IMG/VR virus record: IMGVR_UViG_3300042996_000007
Span: 1 to 45,737 of that record
Origin: a virus
DNA: 45,737 nt
Direction: 5' to 3' (one strand)
The notes under the pieces are model-generated. The model saw only the letters and a list, made by a program, of their open reading frames with translations. It had not been told where the DNA came from and did no database searches. Below are positions 14,876-23,321 of this stretch, piece after piece (the first letter of the stretch is position 1; each line of letters begins with the position of its first letter). Made by a program: the position numbers and the translations under genes.

Positions 14876-15177
14876 GCGGCCTCTACGCGATCCGCCTCGA
14901 CGACGGCCGCCTCATCACCGACCCGACCTGGCACAGCGTCGCCGACGTGATGCGCGGCGCCCACGGCCAGGGCGTGACCCGGGTCGTCGGCAAGCTGGTG
15001 CGACTCGACCCGCCCTTGATGAAGCACCACCCGACCCTGCTGTCGACCGGCCGCCACGGCTGCTGGGCCACCTGCCGGTGCGGATGGCGCTCGGCCACCT
15101 GGCGCACGGTCGTCGGCGCGCACCTCGACTTTGGCCACCACCTGGTCGAGCACCCCAACCCGAAGGAGACCCCATGA
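14872..15177 (+). CDS. Hypothetical protein with small Cys/His cluster
   Basis: Predicted 101-aa protein. The centre holds GCWATCRCGW (three Cys) followed by HLDFGHH, a possible zinc-ribbon half. The first 45 residues are beta-prone. No family recognised. Coupled by GTGA to the previous gene and by ATGA to the next. Confidence 0.6.
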   Translation: MSGLYAIRLDDGRLITDPTWHSVADVMRGAHGQGVTRVVGKLVRLDPPLMKHHPTLLSTGRHGCWATCRCGWRSATWRTVVGAHLDFGHHLVEHPNPKETP

Positions 15178-15299
15178 ATGAACTCAGGCGGTATCTGATC
15201 TTGCTCGGCTTCGGCTACAGCGTGGTGATGCGCATGCGTCGCGACGATGCCGTCGAGCTCTACGAGCTCAACCGAATGCTGAATGGTGACACCCGGTGA
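15174..15299 (+). CDS. 41-aa small ORF
   Basis: Predicted 41-aa peptide starting at an ATG with AAGGAG seven bases upstream. The first half is hydrophobic (YLILLGFGYSVVM), the second charged. It overlaps the ASCH gene by GTGA. Function unknown; it may be a small membrane-associated or coupling peptide. Confidence 0.5.
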   Translation: MNELRRYLILLGFGYSVVMRMRRDDAVELYELNRMLNGDTR

Positions 15300-15793
15300 G
15301 GGCGCTGACGGTGCAGCAGCCGTGGGCGTGGGCGATCGTGCACGGCGGCAAGCACGTCGAGAACCGGACCCAGGCGTGGTCGTACCGCGGGCCGCTCGCG
15401 ATCCACGCCGGCGGCCGCATCAGCGAGCGCGGCATGCACACCGTGCCCAGCATCACGGCCGCCGAGCGCTTGACATCGCCGACCCCCGTCGGTGAGCAGA
15501 TGCGTGAGTCGCTCGAGCTTGGCGCGATCATCGGCGTCGTCGACCTGGTCGATGTCCACGTCGCGACCCCCGAGCACATCGACACCGACGGCCTGCGCGT
15601 CGACTTCTGCTGCGAGTCGTGGTGGGCCGAAACGTCGTACGCCGAGCACGGCGGCCGCACCCGCCGCGACGTCGTCCACCTCGTGCTCGAGAACCCGCGG
15701 CCGCTGCCCGAGCCGATCCCGTGCAAGGGCCGCCTCGGACTGTGGACCCCTCCGGCCGACGTTCTCGAGCAGCTCGCGGGGGTGACCCGATGA
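15296..15793 (+). CDS. ASCH-domain protein
   Basis: Predicted 165-aa protein. The opening LTVQQPWAWAIVHGGKHVENRT and YRGPLAIHAG is the hallmark of ASCH domains, a PUA-like fold that binds RNA or modified nucleotides; some members are ribonucleases or amidohydrolases. Later strands (GAIIGVVDLVDV) complete the barrel. In phages ASCH proteins are common but their substrates are seldom known. It may act on host RNA or recognise modified bases. It follows a DNA methyltransferase block. Confidence 0.85.
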   Translation: MRALTVQQPWAWAIVHGGKHVENRTQAWSYRGPLAIHAGGRISERGMHTVPSITAAERLTSPTPVGEQMRESLELGAIIGVVDLVDVHVATPEHIDTDGLRVDFCCESWWAETSYAEHGGRTRRDVVHLVLENPRPLPEPIPCKGRLGLWTPPADVLEQLAGVTR

Positions 15794-16191
15794 CGGCCCC
15801 TGAGCGGATCCTGCACCTGAGCCCCGACGGGACCAGCCTCACCGTCGACGGCCCGCTCCTGGCCGAAAGCGACCCGATGGGGCACTTCGCGCTGTGCGAG
15901 TGGTGCGTCACGCACGGCCTCGACCCGCACCAGATGCCAGGGCGGCAGACCATCGAGCGTGACGTCGAGCGCTGCCGCGTCGTCTACGACCTCGTCGTGA
16001 ACGACCCACACGCCGGGCGCCCGAGCCGCGACGAGGACGTGGTGGTACGCCGGGTGCACGCCCAGGGCGAGACGCCGCCGCTGCCGTGGCCCTCGATCCT
16101 GACCTGCCTGGACTGCGCATGGGTCGAGACCCGTGCGCTCTGTGAGCGGTTCCCGAACTTCAGGCGTGTGCCGTGCGAGGAGCACCGATGA
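15790..16191 (+). CDS. Hypothetical protein with Cys pairs
   Basis: Predicted 133-aa protein. There is CEWC in the first third and CLDC in the last third, so these two CxxC pairs could form one zinc site. The N-terminus is beta-prone. No family recognised. ATGA overlap with both neighbours. Confidence 0.6.
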   Translation: MTAPERILHLSPDGTSLTVDGPLLAESDPMGHFALCEWCVTHGLDPHQMPGRQTIERDVERCRVVYDLVVNDPHAGRPSRDEDVVVRRVHAQGETPPLPWPSILTCLDCAWVETRALCERFPNFRRVPCEEHR

Positions 16192-16511
16192 CTCTCGGTC
16201 TTGATGCCGCCCGCACCATGGCTGCCCTCACCATCCCGGCCGCCATCCACCGCCTCGACAACCTGGACGACCCCATCAGCCGCGCCGTGCTTGACCTTCA
16301 TCGGCGCGAACCGTGGGACCGCTACGAGAACTCCAAGCACTGGACCTGCATGGAGTGCCTCGCCGGCGAAGACCGCGACGAGTGGCCGTGCCGCACCGTC
16401 ATCACCGTCGCCAGCGTGCACGGCATCGACCTCGACGACGCATGGCTCTTCCCCCGCCCCACCGACGGCAGCCTCGACCAACCCGACCCCGCACCGGAGG
16501 CCACAGCGTGA
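16188..16511 (+). CDS. Hypothetical protein (CMEC, small helical)
   Basis: Predicted 107-aa protein with a CMEC pair and a nearby cysteine (WPCRT). The rest is helical and acidic. The start at 16188 gives the usual ATGA overlap; a longer in-frame start 15 bases earlier is unlikely. It overlaps the long zinc-ribbon gene by GTGA. Function unknown. Confidence 0.6.
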   Translation: MTLGLDAARTMAALTIPAAIHRLDNLDDPISRAVLDLHRREPWDRYENSKHWTCMECLAGEDRDEWPCRTVITVASVHGIDLDDAWLFPRPTDGSLDQPDPAPEATA

Positions 16512-17947
16512 CCCAGCCCCTGCACGACACCCGCCGTCGCCCCACATGCCACTACGACCGCGCCCTCGGCCACCGCGTCACCCGAGACCACGGCGAGAAC
16601 TGCCCCACCCACACCGGCGGACCCTGCCCCGCCGCCGGAACCGGCTGCACCCCCTGCACCGCACCCCACTGCACCACCTGCACCCGCACCCACCTCGACA
16701 ACGACCACCCGCTCACCTGCCCCACCTGCATCGGCCACACCCGCGACGACCTCCACGAAATCACCTGGCTCTGCCGCCACCTCCGGACCCAAGCCGCCCG
16801 CGCCGGACGCAACGGCCGCCTCGCCGCCGCCGCGCCCATCCCCGGCGCCGACGCCATGGTCATGCTCGCCCGCGCCGGCGCTGACGGCGACGACCTCATC
16901 TGGCGCCCCGACCTTGACGACGACCACCACCCCGATGACCCAGTCCCCCCGCTCGTGCCGCTCGCAGCCTGGGCACACCAGTGGGCCACCTGGCACCGCC
17001 AACAGCTCCCCACGCGGGTCACCATCTCCGGCACCGTCGGCTACCTCGTCGAGCACCTCACGTCCATGTCCCAAGCCACCGACGGCCCCGACTGGACCCG
17101 CTTCGCCCGCGACATGGCCGACCTCCGCCGCCGCCTCGAGGCCGTCCTGCACGACGAACGCGAGCCCGAGCGGGGCGTGTCGTGCTTCGAGTGCGGCGAC
17201 ACCCTGGTGCGGAAGTTCGGCCGGCCCCAGGCGTGCCGTCACCGCACGCGCGCCGACGAGCACCTGGAGCGGGTCACCGCGGCGGCCTCGGCCGCCCGGG
17301 TGTTCCTGGTCGAGGTGCTCCCGACGTACCCCGAGCTCGGGGCCGCGACGTACGGCGACCGCAAGGCCGCCCGCCGCACGCCGACTGCGGCCGAGCTGGC
17401 CGCCGCGCGGGTGCCGTGCACCAGGTGTACGACTTCGCGGGCCGGTCAGGGCGGCATCATCGACCCGTCAATCGGGCAGTCGTGGGAGTGCACGGGGTGC
17501 CGCAAGCTCTACACGCCGGGCGAGTACGGCAACGCCGTACGCCGCGACCTCCTTGAGGGCGGGCCTGACGGTGACGGGTGGACGCACATCGGCATGGCGG
17601 CCGAGGCGGCGACGACGATGACGGGCTACCACGTGCCGGCGGCGACGGTGCGGAAGTGGATGGACCGCGGGAAGGTGGCGGCGGTGTGTCGGTGGTCGCC
17701 GGGCACGGAGTGGGGTCTGCGTCTGGTGTTCTGGCCCGACGTCGCCGACGAGGCGGCCGCCGCGGTCGTCCGTGCGCAGGCTGCAGCTGCAGCGCGCGAG
17801 GCGCGTGCCCGCCAGGCCGGGCTGCTCGCAGCCGCGGTCGCCGCCGGCGAAGACGTCGACGCCGCGGGCCGGCGCCTGGGTATCCACCCGGCCCGGGTGC
17901 GGGCGATCGTCGACGAGTGGGCTGCGGTCGAACACGCGACCGCCTGA
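16508..17947 (+). CDS. Multi-zinc-ribbon protein with HTH-like segments
   Basis: Predicted 479-aa protein. At least ten cysteines lie in the first 90 residues (C14, C32, C40, C47, C50, C55, C58, C71, C74, C89). More pairs follow in SCFECGDT with CRHR, CTRC, and WECTGCRKLY. Near the C-terminus, TGYHVPAATVRKWMDRGKV and AAGRRLGIHPARVRAIVDEW look like two HTH units. I know this type from actinophages, where it ends the early operon, but no function is established. Base composition shifts from C-rich to G-rich about halfway, hinting at a composite gene. Transcription or translation control is a guess. Confidence 0.65.
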   Translation: MTQPLHDTRRRPTCHYDRALGHRVTRDHGENCPTHTGGPCPAAGTGCTPCTAPHCTTCTRTHLDNDHPLTCPTCIGHTRDDLHEITWLCRHLRTQAARAGRNGRLAAAAPIPGADAMVMLARAGADGDDLIWRPDLDDDHHPDDPVPPLVPLAAWAHQWATWHRQQLPTRVTISGTVGYLVEHLTSMSQATDGPDWTRFARDMADLRRRLEAVLHDEREPERGVSCFECGDTLVRKFGRPQACRHRTRADEHLERVTAAASAARVFLVEVLPTYPELGAATYGDRKAARRTPTAAELAAARVPCTRCTTSRAGQGGIIDPSIGQSWECTGCRKLYTPGEYGNAVRRDLLEGGPDGDGWTHIGMAAEAATTMTGYHVPAATVRKWMDRGKVAAVCRWSPGTEWGLRLVFWPDVADEAAAAVVRAQAAAAAREARARQAGLLAAAVAAGEDVDAAGRRLGIHPARVRAIVDEWAAVEHATA

Positions 17948-17979
17948 CACGGTCCCGCTCCCCACGGCATGATCGCCGA

Positions 17980-18704
17980 ATGCCTTCTCGGAACCGACGT
18001 GCAGACGCTGGCTTCGCGCTCGAAGTGGTGCTCGCCGGGCTTGTCGTGTTCGCAGTAGCGCTCACGATCGGTCTAGTCACGGGCGCAGAATCAGGCTCGG
18101 TTGCCGAGTGGGTCGGTGCGATATCCACTCTCGCTGCGTTCCTCGCCGCCGTCGTCGCCGCGTGGTTTGCCTCGAAGGCCTACGGGCGTGAGGTCGCCAG
18201 AGACCGGCAACTAGCAAGAGACCAGCGTCGCCGCCAGGCGGGCCTCGTCGCGGCGTGGGGCGCAACTACTCAGGAAGCACACCACCGCACCAGCACCGAT
18301 GGCTCCGCTGATGTCTTCGAGACCCCGTCGCTGACCTCGTTGTTGCTGACCGTCCGCAACGCCTCGGAGTTGCCCGTGAGCATATTTCAGGTCCACATCT
18401 ACGTGGGAGTGCACGACACCGAGCTGGTGCGCATCGCCGAGGTCAACAAGGGCGTGATCGAGCCTGGGACGAATGGGCCAGAAGAGGCCTTGACGAACCT
18501 ATGGTTGCCGTCATCCGCCACCGCACTAGCGTCGTGTTCGGGCGCCTGGAGTGGCCGCTCAGGGTGCGACTCGGTTGGACGTTCAAGGATGCAAATGGCC
18601 GGCAATGGACCCGGCTTCCTAACGCTCGGATCGTGCGGGGATACCGCCCGCAGTGGGGCTACGAAGGCGCCACGCTGCTCTATCCGGGAGAGGGAGCGGA
18701 CTAG
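17980..18704 (+). pseudogene. Frameshifted N-terminally membrane-anchored protein (cargo gene)
   Basis: The first frame (17980 to about 18495) encodes a hydrophobic helix (ALEVVLAGLVVFAVALTIGL), a second one (ISTLAAFLAAVVAAWFA), then a charged linker and a beta domain (SLLLTVRNASELPVSIFQVHIYVGV). After about 18500 that frame becomes improbable, while frame +2 continues with RVRLGWTFKDANGRQWTR, the usual ending of this type of protein. The break suggests a one-base deletion or two-base insertion. GC content is clearly lower than in neighbours, which fits recent acquisition. It sits between early and late operons, a typical cargo-gene site. A sequencing error is also possible. Confidence 0.6.
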
Positions 18705-18710
18705 CACTGC

Positions 18711-18740
18711 TTGACACAAGACTCGTCACTGGTGTCTCAT
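18711..18740 (+). promoter_or_regulatory. Possible late promoter
   Basis: TTGACA at 18711-18716 is a perfect -35 hexamer. TCTCAT at 18735-18740 is a weak -10 box at 18-bp spacing. It lies between the cargo gene and the terminase, the expected place for a late promoter. Late genes may instead need a phage activator. Confidence 0.35.
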
Positions 18741-18756
18741 CACCTCAAGACCTCGC

Positions 18757-18782
18757 GACCCCGAAACCCGGACCGCGGGGTC
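18757..18782 (+). terminator. GC-rich stem-loop before the terminase gene
   Basis: GACCCCG at 18757-18763 pairs with CGGGGTC at 18776-18782, a 7-bp stem with a 12-base loop. Flanking bases do not extend it much and there is no U tract. It may end early transcription or fold in the terminase leader. Confidence 0.4.
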
Positions 18783-18810
18783 TTCGCACGTCCAGGGAGG
18801 CGGTGCCGCC

Positions 18811-20301
18811 GTGACCGCCACCCGCGACCTCATGGTCGAGATGATCCGCACCCAGCTAGCCCCCGAACGCCGCCAGCAACCCTGGGCCACCCCCGGCCAC
18901 ATGGCCGCAGCGCTCGACCGGTCCACCATCCAGACCCCCGCACTTGACGCCATCGACAAGGCCCTCGTCGACGTCGCCAACGGCGACTGCGAGCGGCTCA
19001 TCATCTCGATGCCCCCTCAGGAGGGGAAGTCCGAGCGCGCCTCGCGCCGCTTCCCGCTGTGGCTGCTGCACCGCAACCCCAACCTGCGGATCGCGATCGT
19101 GTCCTACGGCCACGACATCGCCCGCCGCTGGGGCCGCCGCATCCGCGACGACCTCCGCGAGCACCCCGAGCTCGGCCTGCAGCTCTCGCAGTCCTCGCAG
19201 CGCCAGGACGAGTTCGAGCTCCTCGGCTACGACGGCGGCGTGACCTGCGTCGGCATCGACGGGTCGCTGACCGGTCGCGCGGTCGACGTGATGATCATCG
19301 ACGACCCGTACAAGAACGCGGCCGACGCGGACTCGAAGGCCTGGGCGAAGACCGTGCGCGACTTCTGGGAGAACGTCGCCCTGACCCGCCTCGGCCCGGG
19401 CGCACCGGTGGTGCTGATCCAGACCCGGTGGCGCGAGGACGACCTCGCCGGGTGGCTCGCTGCCGAGGGCGACGGGTGGACCGTGCTCAACATCCCCGCC
19501 CAGGCCGACCACGACCCCGCCAAGGGCGAGACCGACATCCTCGGCCGTCAGCCCGGGGAGTTCATGGAGTCCGCCCGCCGGCGCACGACGGCCGACTGGG
19601 TGAAGAAGATCCGCGAGGTCGGCTCGAGGGTCTGGAACGCCCTCTACCAGGGCCGGCCCTCGCCGGCGCAGGGCACGATCTTCGCCCGCGACCAGTGGCG
19701 CGAGTACCACCAGCCGTTGTGGATGGTCCGCGACGACGGGTCGCACTACGTCACCGGGTTCGACGACCTCCTCATCAGCTGGGACATGACGTTCAAGGGC
19801 ACCGAGGGCACAGACAAGGTCGCCGGCCAGGTGTGGATGCGCCGCCGTGCAGACGCCTACCTCCTCGACCAGGTCCATGGCCGCATGGACTTCGTCGCGA
19901 CCCTCCGCGCGTTCCGTGAGCTCGCCGCGAAGTGGCCGCAGGCGCTGCTCAAGGTCGTCGAGGACAAGGCCAACGGCCCTGCCGTGATCAGCATGCTCGG
20001 CCGCACGGTGCCCGGGATCGTGCCGGAGGAGCCGCAGGGCGGCAAGGAAGCACGCGCCGCCGCGGTGTCGCCGCTCGTCGAGGCCGGCAACGTGTGGCTG
20101 CCCTCCCCCGAGATCGCCCCGTGGGTCGGCGGGTTCATCGACGAGGCCGCCGGGTTCCCCACCGCGGCGCACGACGACCAGGTCGACGCCATGTCGCAGG
20201 CCCTCAACCGGCTCGTGCTGCAGCCCCTGCTCGCCGGCGGCCTCGTGACCGAGGACGACCTCGACGACGAGCTCTCCGAGTTCAACATCACCCCGTACTG
20301 A
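18811..20301 (+). CDS. terL: Terminase large subunit
   Basis: Predicted 496-aa packaging motor. Walker A is SMPPQEGKSE (66-75) and Walker B is VMIIDDP (160-166). The nuclease half starts with LLISWDMTF (Asp near 325) and ends with AAHDDQVDAM (about 452-461), giving the acidic residues of the RNase H-like headful/cos nuclease. The GTG at 18811 follows GGGAGG. It pumps DNA into proheads through the portal encoded next. Length fits the family. No small subunit lies directly upstream; the protein at 13369 is one candidate. Confidence 0.95.
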   Translation: MTATRDLMVEMIRTQLAPERRQQPWATPGHMAAALDRSTIQTPALDAIDKALVDVANGDCERLIISMPPQEGKSERASRRFPLWLLHRNPNLRIAIVSYGHDIARRWGRRIRDDLREHPELGLQLSQSSQRQDEFELLGYDGGVTCVGIDGSLTGRAVDVMIIDDPYKNAADADSKAWAKTVRDFWENVALTRLGPGAPVVLIQTRWREDDLAGWLAAEGDGWTVLNIPAQADHDPAKGETDILGRQPGEFMESARRRTTADWVKKIREVGSRVWNALYQGRPSPAQGTIFARDQWREYHQPLWMVRDDGSHYVTGFDDLLISWDMTFKGTEGTDKVAGQVWMRRRADAYLLDQVHGRMDFVATLRAFRELAAKWPQALLKVVEDKANGPAVISMLGRTVPGIVPEEPQGGKEARAAAVSPLVEAGNVWLPSPEIAPWVGGFIDEAAGFPTAAHDDQVDAMSQALNRLVLQPLLAGGLVTEDDLDDELSEFNITPY

Positions 20302-20319
20302 GCACCCGAGGAGGTCACC

Positions 20320-21909
20320 ATGACGCTCGACGTCGTCGAGACCACCGCCCCCGCCTCGTACGCCGAACTCGCATCCCTGCTCGACGCGACCACGAACCAC
20401 AACGAGCTCCTGCAGGAGTCGGTGGCCGACCTCGAGCTCGCCGCCGAGGACCGGGGCTGGCAGCGGATGGCCTTCACGCTCGAGCGCGAGTTCTCACGCC
20501 AGGGCCTGAACGACATCGCACGCAACTGCCGGGTCATGGTCCTCGCCTCCCCGCTGATCAAGCGCGGCGTGCAGCTGCGCATCGGCTACATCTGGGGCCA
20601 AGGCGTCACCGTGCAAGCCCGAGCCGGCAAGGATGCAGAGCAGGACGTCAACGCCGTCATCACCGCATTCTGGGACGACGAGTCCAACCAGGCTTCGTTC
20701 ACCTCCTCGCAGGCTCAGGAGGAGAACGAGCGGGCCCTGGCGACCGACGGCAACGTCATCCTGGCCCTCTTCACCGATCCCTCGACCGGGCGCGTGCAGG
20801 TGCGCTCGACGCCCTTCGAGGAGATCACCGACAAGATCACCAACCCCGAGGACCGCGACGAGACCTGGTTCTTCCTGCGCCAGTACGACACCACCGTCGT
20901 CCGCCCCTTCCAGCCCGCCCGGGGACCGCTCACCACCCGGTCCCGGGCCGTGACCGTCAAGGTCCTACACCCGGCCCTCGGCTACCGCCCCGCCCGCCGG
21001 CCCCGCAGCATCGACGGCGTCGAGATCATGTGGGACGCCCCGATGCTGCACGTACCGGTCAACCGGCTCGACGGGTGGAAGTGGGGCGTGCCCGACACCT
21101 ACGCCGCCCTTCCGTGGGGCCGCGCCTACGACGGGTTCCTCACCGACTGGGCCCGCCTGGTCAAGGCGCTGTCGAAGTTCGCGTGGAGGCTCTCGGGCGA
21201 CAAGTCGTCCCGCGCCCGGCGCGCCGCCGAGACCATGCGCGCCGCGCTCCCCGCCGCCGCTCTCCCCGGCATGTCAGATGCCGGCAACGTCGCCGCGATG
21301 GGCCCCGGGCAGAGCCTCGAAGCGATCCCGAAGTCGGGCGCCACCATCGACTCCGAGTCCGGCCGGCCGCTGGCCGCCATGGTCGCCGCCGCGATGGGCG
21401 TCTCCGTCGTCTCGCTCCTCGCAGACCCCGGAACCACCGGCAACCGAGCCACCGCCGAAACCCTCGACAAGCCGACCATCCTCGAGATGGGCATGCGCCG
21501 CATGCTGTGGACCTCCGTCATCGAGACCGTCACCGGCTACGTCATCGACCAGGCCGTCCGAGCCCCCCGCGGGCCCCTGCGCGGCACGCTCGGCCGCGAC
21601 CCGTACACCGGCCGCGAGACCGTCACCCTCGCCGGGGACGTCGAGCGCACCGTGGTCGTCGACTGGCCCGACCTCAACGAGCTCGACCCGGTGCAGCTGG
21701 TCGAGGCCATCGTGTCGGCCGACAGCACGCGGAAGCTGCCCCCGCTCGAGACCGCACGGCTCCTGCTGCACGCGCTGCGCGTCAAGGACGTCGATGACCT
21801 TCTCGAGGACATGACCGACGAGGCGGGCAACTGGCTCGACCCCGACGCGACGGCCGGTGACCAGGCCGTCCAGCGGTTCCGCAACGGCGACGACCCGGCC
21901 GGCGTCTGA
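20320..21909 (+). CDS. Portal protein
   Basis: Predicted 529-aa portal, identified by position between terminase and MuF and by its features: a helical N-terminus, a GYIWGQG segment, a long beta/alpha wing, SGRPLAAMVAAAMGVSVVSLLADP with the portal stem/crown style, and an acidic C-terminal tail. Twelve copies form the ring through which DNA enters. The leader AGGAGG-TCACC-ATG is the same as that of the internal scaffold start at 24189. Confidence 0.9.
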   Translation: MTLDVVETTAPASYAELASLLDATTNHNELLQESVADLELAAEDRGWQRMAFTLEREFSRQGLNDIARNCRVMVLASPLIKRGVQLRIGYIWGQGVTVQARAGKDAEQDVNAVITAFWDDESNQASFTSSQAQEENERALATDGNVILALFTDPSTGRVQVRSTPFEEITDKITNPEDRDETWFFLRQYDTTVVRPFQPARGPLTTRSRAVTVKVLHPALGYRPARRPRSIDGVEIMWDAPMLHVPVNRLDGWKWGVPDTYAALPWGRAYDGFLTDWARLVKALSKFAWRLSGDKSSRARRAAETMRAALPAAALPGMSDAGNVAAMGPGQSLEAIPKSGATIDSESGRPLAAMVAAAMGVSVVSLLADPGTTGNRATAETLDKPTILEMGMRRMLWTSVIETVTGYVIDQAVRAPRGPLRGTLGRDPYTGRETVTLAGDVERTVVVDWPDLNELDPVQLVEAIVSADSTRKLPPLETARLLLHALRVKDVDDLLEDMTDEAGNWLDPDATAGDQAVQRFRNGDDPAGV

Positions 21910-22100
21910 TGCGTCCCCACGTGGCGTACGCCGTCCGCGTCGAGCAGCTCGCGATCGACACAGGCCTGTGGTGCCGTAACTGCGCACTGCCGTCCGGGGC
22001 CCGCGTCTGGTTCACCCTGACGATCGGCCCCGTGATGTCGCTTCGACACACCCTGCGGTGCCTCGACTGCAGCGGCGACGACCTCGAGGTCGACTCCTGA
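21909..22100 (+). CDS. Small zinc-ribbon protein between portal and MuF
   Basis: Predicted 63-aa protein with two Cys pairs, WCRNC and RCLDC, about 30 residues apart, enough for a zinc ribbon. One-base overlaps (TGATG) with both the portal stop and the MuF start support it. Function unknown. Confidence 0.65.
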   Translation: MRPHVAYAVRVEQLAIDTGLWCRNCALPSGARVWFTLTIGPVMSLRHTLRCLDCSGDDLEVDS

Positions 22101-23152
22101 TGGCCGTCACGCGCCGCACCCTGCGCCTGCAGGAGGAGCTGCGCGCCCAACTGCAGCAGGTCACCGACGAGCAGACCCGCGCGCTCACCAGCGCCTGGGC
22201 CGACGCCTGGGACGAGGTCGCCACCGACCTGCGCGACACCCTGGTCACGATGCTCGCCGACGGCGCCCGCCTCACGCCCGCGCTCGTCCTGCGCTCGCGC
22301 CGCCTGCAGATCGTGCTGCTCGGCATCGCCGGCCGTCTCGACGTCCTCGCCCAGGCCGCCCGCATCACCATCACCGCCGACCTGCCCGGCATCGTCCGCA
22401 CAGCAGCCCACGCCCAGGCGCAGATCGTCGACTCACAGCTGCCCGAGCTCACCGGTCTCGTCGACTTCGAAGCCCGTGTCCCCGACCGGGCGCTCGACGC
22501 CATCGTGCGCCGCTCCACCCAGCAGATCACCGCGCTGACCCGGCCCTTGTCAGCCGAGGCCGCCAGCGCCGTACGCCGCGAGCTGATCCGCGGCGTCGCC
22601 TCAGGCACCGGAGCCCGCGACACAGCAGCACGCATGGTGCGCCGCTCCGAGCAGCGCTTCAACGGCGGCCTGACCCGGGCCATGACGATCTCCCGGACCG
22701 AGACCCTCGACGCACACCGCACCGCAGCTCAGGAGGGGCAGGCTCTGCACGCCGACGTGCTCGCCGGGTGGACGTGGCTCGCGAAGCTCGACGAAAAGAC
22801 CTGCCGCTCATGCTGGTCGAAGGCCGGGACGGTCTACCCGGTGACCGAGGCCGGACCGCTCGACCACCAGTCCGGCCGGTGCGCGCGGATGCCGAAGACG
22901 CAGTCGTGGGCTGACCTCGGGTTCGACCTCGAGGAACCGGCGGACCTCACCCCCGACCCGACGGCCCAGTTCGCAGCCCTCGCACCTGAGCAGCAGGCCC
23001 GGATCCTGGGCCGCGCTGGCTACGCCGCCTGGCTGCGCGGCGAGTTCCCCATCGAGGCGTGGTCACGGAAGCGGACCAGCACTGGGTGGCGCGACTCGTT
23101 CGGCGTCGCGCCAGCACCTCAGAGCGGCGGCCGGCTCGGGTCCGTGGCCTGA
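22100..23152 (+). CDS. MuF-like minor head protein
   Basis: Predicted 350-aa protein. The first 200 residues are long helices. The C-terminal part has ISRTETLDAHRTAAQEG, then WTWLAKLDEKTCRSCWSKAG and DHQSGRCARMP, the conserved MuF / SPP1 gp7 pattern with three cysteines. Such proteins are injected or sit inside the head near the portal. No extra C-terminal toxin domain is present. ATG overlaps the previous stop. Confidence 0.9.
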   Translation: MAVTRRTLRLQEELRAQLQQVTDEQTRALTSAWADAWDEVATDLRDTLVTMLADGARLTPALVLRSRRLQIVLLGIAGRLDVLAQAARITITADLPGIVRTAAHAQAQIVDSQLPELTGLVDFEARVPDRALDAIVRRSTQQITALTRPLSAEAASAVRRELIRGVASGTGARDTAARMVRRSEQRFNGGLTRAMTISRTETLDAHRTAAQEGQALHADVLAGWTWLAKLDEKTCRSCWSKAGTVYPVTEAGPLDHQSGRCARMPKTQSWADLGFDLEEPADLTPDPTAQFAALAPEQQARILGRAGYAAWLRGEFPIEAWSRKRTSTGWRDSFGVAPAPQSGGRLGSVA

Positions 23153-23286
23153 GCCCCGACGTACGCCACCGCACCGCACCGCCCGCATTCCTGCGCACGG
23201 TCGAAGCGCAACGTCTCCGGGTTCACCGCCAGCTCAGCCAACGACCACACGTGCTCGACGCAGTCCGCGTCGTCGTCAACTCCCAC
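23119..23286 (-). CDS. Antisense small ORF with CxxC motif, between MuF and protease genes
   Basis: Predicted 55-aa protein on the opposite strand, shorter than usual gene-calling limits. It starts at a GTG (23286) and reads DADCVEHVWSLAELAV, then QECGRCGAVAY, ending in a Pro-rich tail. Third positions are nearly all G or C, and no rightward gene fills this 169-bp gap. It overlaps the MuF end by 34 bases. The look is of a small actinophage protein with a zinc knuckle. No strong ribosome site is seen. It would be the only leftward gene in the late operon. Confidence 0.5.
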   Translation of the reverse strand: MGVDDDADCVEHVWSLAELAVNPETLRFDRAQECGRCGAVAYVGAQATDPSRPPL

Positions 23287-23321
23287 CCGCCAGACGCTAC
23301 TCGTGACCGGGAGGTCCCGCC

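Noticed and set aside
18856-20400. Leftward frame of about 514 codons opposite the terminase
   Set aside because: Shadow of terL; the forward product has Walker A/B and nuclease motifs.
19932-21797. Long Arg/Pro-rich frame across terminase and portal
   Set aside because: Crosses two well-supported genes and has shadow composition.
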